Assembly: GCA_019090225.1 (NCBI GenBank)
Contig: JAHRWI010000040.1
Location: 1 to 18,313, forward strand
Source of the DNA: Porticoccaceae bacterium
GTDB lineage: Bacteria; Pseudomonadota; Gammaproteobacteria; Pseudomonadales; Porticoccaceae
Direction: 5' to 3'
Length of the DNA stretch: 18,313 bases
Below the pieces are notes generated by a model that saw only the letters and a program-made list of their open reading frames with translations, was not told the DNA's origin and made no database searches. Shown in pieces: positions 16,116-18,313 of the stretch (positions are counted from its first letter, which is position 1; every line of letters begins with the position of its first letter). The translations under genes and the position numbers were made by a program.

Positions 16116-16477
16116 CAGAAGCTCAAAACAACATCATGGTCAGCGAATATTTCTTTGACTCGGTGACCATCAATTAGCTCAGCTATCTCGCTTAGTTCCG
16201 CGCTGCCTATATTACGTTTGTCTACGGAGTCCTGATCAACGAGGACCTGTTCGATGTCGTAGAGGGGCAGGGCGCTCAACATGGCAGCGTGATTTTTGTG
16301 GCCTATAGTCTCGGGTTTGTGTTGTCCGACTAGCTGCCAAATGCCTTCGTCAAGGAATAGCAGGGTGATTTTCGCGCCCATGGCACCCGCGGCGAGGGCC
16401 GTTTCTAATGATTCTCTGGCCAGCGAATTGCCATAAGGTGCAATGCGGCAAACCAGCAATATACGCTTGTCGTTCAT
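16115..16477 (-). CDS. tusC: Sulfurtransferase complex subunit TusC (DsrF family)
   Basis: A 120-residue DsrF/TusC protein, the middle subunit of TusBCD. The pattern RIAPYGNSLARESLETALA near the start and ITLLFLDEGIWQL around residues 36-48 are typical. The ATG overlaps the tusD stop as ATGA (16474-16477), and its own stop overlaps the tusB start. TusC has a structural role in the complex with no required catalytic Cys of its own in E. coli. Confidence 0.92.
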   Translation of the reverse strand: MNDKRILLVCRIAPYGNSLARESLETALAAGAMGAKITLLFLDEGIWQLVGQHKPETIGHKNHAAMLSALPLYDIEQVLVDQDSVDKRNIGSAELSEIAELIDGHRVKEIFADHDVVLSF

Positions 16478-16872
16478 GATGTCGGCCCAAAAGTGATCAG
16501 GCGATCTGATTGCTGAGCGGCATCGACTAGATCACCCAGTCCTGCCAGCTTAAAACCGGGCGTCAGGTTGGAGGCGGGTTTGGAAAAGCGTTTCGCCTCG
16601 GTTTCGTTTAACAGGCCCCGACGCAGAGACGAGGCGATGCAAACGATAGCCTCAAGGTCGTATTGAGCAATCAAGTTGGCCCAGCGTTGAGCAGGCTGAA
16701 TTTCGTCCTGGGGTAGGGTGATCAGGCTTGAGGCATTGTGGACACCGTCGTGGTAAAAGAATAAACGATAGATCTGGTGATTTTTTTCGAGCGCGGCCTG
16801 AGTAAAACGAAAGGCGCTTTCAGCGGCTTCGTCGGTGTAGGGTGCGCCGAGAATAACGATGGTGAATTTCAT
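16474..16872 (-). CDS. tusD: Sulfurtransferase complex subunit TusD (DsrE family)
   Basis: A 132-residue subunit that carries the sulfur-accepting cysteine of TusBCD, receiving persulfide from TusA. Cys78 lies in VCIASSLRRG, the same position as in E. coli TusD. I set the start at ATG 16870-16872, where the family's first strand (MKFTIVILGAPY) begins. The open frame extends 34 codons further to 16974, but that extension resembles nothing in the family and would run into the divergent gspE remnant. First gene of tusDCBE, with the promoter presumably in 16873-16947. Confidence 0.93.
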   Translation of the reverse strand: MKFTIVILGAPYTDEAAESAFRFTQAALEKNHQIYRLFFYHDGVHNASSLITLPQDEIQPAQRWANLIAQYDLEAIVCIASSLRRGLLNETEAKRFSKPASNLTPGFKLAGLGDLVDAAQQSDRLITFGPTS

Positions 16873-16947
16873 CGAGGTTAAAAGTCTGAGATCGCAAATG
16901 AGTTGGTGGCCCATCTTAACAAAACTCAAGGCCTGATTTCTTCTGTC

Positions 16948-17705
16948 ATGTCCGGTGCGTATAATTGCCAGCAACGGGCGGCATCCCAGCCATCTTTCGA
17001 GGTGCGCCTGATAACGCCGGGCGACTATCCTGATGAACCGGTGTGCAGTGAAACCTTACCGCTACGCTTTCTCAAGGAACAAAAAATCATTCCTCTGTCT
17101 GAAACTGACGACTGCATAGAATTGGTGGTCGTTGATCCGAGCCTTGATTACCCGGTACGAGCAGTGGAACGGGCCAGTGCCAAGCAAGTGCTTCTTTGTG
17201 TTGGCGTTCAGTCCGAGCTCCAGGTCGCTATTGATAAATTGTACGCGAGCAAGCCAGGCGGGACCGGGAGCGATCACGCCTGGCTTGATTTGATTGCCGA
17301 CTACAACGTCGAACAACTGCGGGATATGGCCAGTGGGCCCCAGTCATTCGCCTGGTACCTAAAACCTGCCTGGTCTGCTGAGAGGCTTACGCGGCAAACG
17401 AAGGCCAAATTAAGGAGTTTCGGTTGCGCGAACTGGGTGGCGGCGAATATATTTGGTTGTATCGGCCTAAGGGCTGTGAGCAATGTGGTGGCACCGGTTA
17501 TGGGGGGCGCCTGAGTATTATGGAATTGTTGTCGATCACTGACACGGTGAGAGAGCATGTTTTAAAGCATGCTGCGGCGGTCGAGATCGAGTGCATTGCC
17601 CCAACTGATGGCATGAGAACGATGTATGAAGATGCTTGTGTTAAAGCCATGCCGGGTGTGACAATTCTTGAAGAAATTATCCGTGTTACTCAAGAGAGCC
17701 GGTTC
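16948..17705 (+). pseudogene. gspE: Decayed type II secretion ATPase gene gspE: core deleted, frameshifted
   Basis: The frame from ATG 16948 encodes a GspE N-terminal domain (LPLRFLKEQKIIPLSETDDC, IADYNVEQLRDMAS). At about 17335 one base seems missing: dropping into the next frame restores APVIRLV (17337-17357), the expected GspE continuation after RDMASE. That frame then jumps straight into C-terminal GspE sequence (RLVPKTCLVC, then a TGA at 17379-17381, then EAYA...YRPKGCEQCGGTGYGGRL and ILEEIIRVTQES). Walker A, Asp box, Walker B and His box are all gone, roughly 240 residues by comparison with the family, joined where RLV occurs on both sides. There are three lesions: frameshift, internal deletion, nonsense codon. 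The usual stop after VTQES is also lost; the frame runs to 17843 and into queD. The end I give is the end of recognisable homology. A truncated N-terminal protein to 17514 could still be made. Confidence 0.82.
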
Positions 17706-17762
17706 AGCCTCGAACGTAAGGCCCAAAATTGGCTTTTAAAGCAGGTTCAGACACCCTGCTAT

Positions 17763-18119
17763 TTACTCGCCCTGATAAATGCAACCGCTAGTACAGGTTT
17801 CGCGAACCTCTATTTTACTCAGCATAGGCAATGTTGGTTGTAGCTGATGCCATATCCAGCGAGCGATATTTTCGCTAGTCGGGTTCTCCAGTCCGGGAAT
17901 GTCATTAAGATAGCGATGATCCAACGCTTTATATACCGGTTCGCAGGCTTGTTTGATATCAGCAAAATCCATCACCCAACCACTGGCCTCATCTACCGGC
18001 CCAGTGACATAGATAGTCGCGTGAAACGAATGACCATGAAGCCGTTTACACTTATGATCGTCGGAGACGTGGGGTAAGCTATGTGCGGCTTCGAACGAAA
18101 AAGATTTGAAAATTTCCAT
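17763..18119 (-). CDS. queD: 6-carboxytetrahydropterin synthase QueD
   Basis: A 118-residue enzyme of the queuosine route that converts dihydroneopterin triphosphate to 6-carboxytetrahydropterin, leading to preQ0 and finally queuosine at tRNA position 34. Zinc ligands His13, His28 and His30 and catalytic Cys24 (CKRLHGHSF) are visible, with the Asp67-His68 pair in ALDHRY and the substrate-binding Glu107 in VRETCTSGC. Length is normal for the QueD group. It is convergent with the decayed gspE, whose run-on frame overlaps it. The neighbour upstream is a divergent tRNA gene. Confidence 0.93.
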   Translation of the reverse strand: MEIFKSFSFEAAHSLPHVSDDHKCKRLHGHSFHATIYVTGPVDEASGWVMDFADIKQACEPVYKALDHRYLNDIPGLENPTSENIARWIWHQLQPTLPMLSKIEVRETCTSGCIYQGE

Positions 18120-18211
18120 TTTTTTGGCGGTTCATAGAGCGGGCGGCAATGGTACTGACGTGTCTGCGTAATGTATAGCCGTTGAAGCTTGTCTTAAAGG
18201 CTCCAAATCGT

Positions 18212-18239
18212 TTGACAGTGCAAAGGATTTCGGTAGAAT
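18212..18239 (+). promoter_or_regulatory. Sigma-70 promoter of the tRNA gene
   Basis: TTGACA (18212-18217) and TAGAAT (18234-18239) are separated by 16 bp and followed by a GC-rich discriminator (GCGCGTC), which is typical of growth-rate-controlled stable RNA promoters. The tRNA begins 15 bp after the -10 box. Confidence 0.75.
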
Positions 18240-18254
18240 GCGCGTCTCTCATTT

Positions 18255-18313
18255 GGGTGGTTAGCTCAGTTGGGAGAGCGACGGCCTTACAAGCCGTAGG
18301 TCACAGGTTCGAC
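18255..18313 (+). tRNA. tRNA-Val (anticodon TAC), 3' part cut by window end
   Basis: Acceptor strand GGGTGGT (18255-18261), D-arm GCTC...GAGC from 18264, anticodon arm ACGGC-CTTACAA-GCCGT (18281-18297) with anticodon TAC at 18288-18290, variable loop AGGTC, then T-arm ACAGG-TTCGAC at the end of the window. The 3' half of the T-arm and the acceptor end lie beyond 18313. Confidence 0.93.

Noticed and set aside
16873..16974. N-terminal extension of TusD
   Set aside because: Those 34 codons match nothing in the DsrE family. Starting at 16872 gives the normal length and places the active Cys at residue 78.
17424..17843. ORF taken as an independent small gene
   Set aside because: Its start is an internal TTG, its content is the zinc-binding C-terminal part of GspE, and its tail runs antisense through queD; it is a fragment of the gspE relic.

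Overview
The window looks like the chromosome of a gammaproteobacterium. Family-level matches point there: tusDCBE, trmA, rsmE, mnmH next to a selD fusion, queD, a DUF1289 and a DUF2970 protein, and an exaC/aldB-type aldehyde dehydrogenase with its DUF779 partner. A marine, Cellvibrionales-like lineage is a guess I cannot test from one window. No phage, integrase, insertion sequence or CRISPR array was seen.

Layout. (a) 1-1585, minus strand: a TetR repressor followed by a lipoprotein membrane fusion subunit of an RND efflux pump (cut by the left edge), with a near-perfect 22-bp palindrome in front of the repressor. (b) 1749-5201, plus strand: an unusual two-gene operon. The first gene fuses a protein-isoaspartate-methyltransferase-like domain to a complete GspE/PilB-type secretion or pilus ATPase. 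The second is a MoxR-type AAA+ ATPase. A perfect 15-bp inverted repeat encloses the start codon of the fusion gene. (c) 5250-6523, minus strand: rsmE and an isoprenylcysteine-methyltransferase-like membrane protein, joined by an ATGA overlap. (d) 6524-7433: a mostly non-coding stretch with a palindrome, one tiny ORF, decayed coding sequence, a DUF2970 membrane protein and a strong hairpin. (e) 7434-11337, minus strand: DUF1289 protein, mnmH, a possible 32-codon ORF, and a flavoprotein-SelD fusion; together a tRNA 2-selenouridine module. (f) 11519-12640 minus: trmA; 12819-13226 plus: a YjbQ protein. (g) 13344-15400 plus: repeats or operators, aldehyde dehydrogenase, DUF779 protein. (h) 15456-16872, minus strand: tusDCBE. 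(i) 16948-about 17705, plus strand: a decayed canonical gspE gene. (j) 17763-18119 minus: queD; 18212-18313: a good stable-RNA promoter and the start of a tRNA-Val(TAC) gene.

Functional threads. Three systems in the window act on the tRNA wobble position: TusDCBE relays sulfur for 2-thiouridine, SelD and MnmH exchange that sulfur for selenium, and QueD makes a queuosine precursor. TrmA and RsmE add further RNA methylations. The most novel-looking item is the methyltransferase-GspE fusion with its MoxR partner and start-codon hairpin, and the same window carries the wreck of an ordinary gspE gene.
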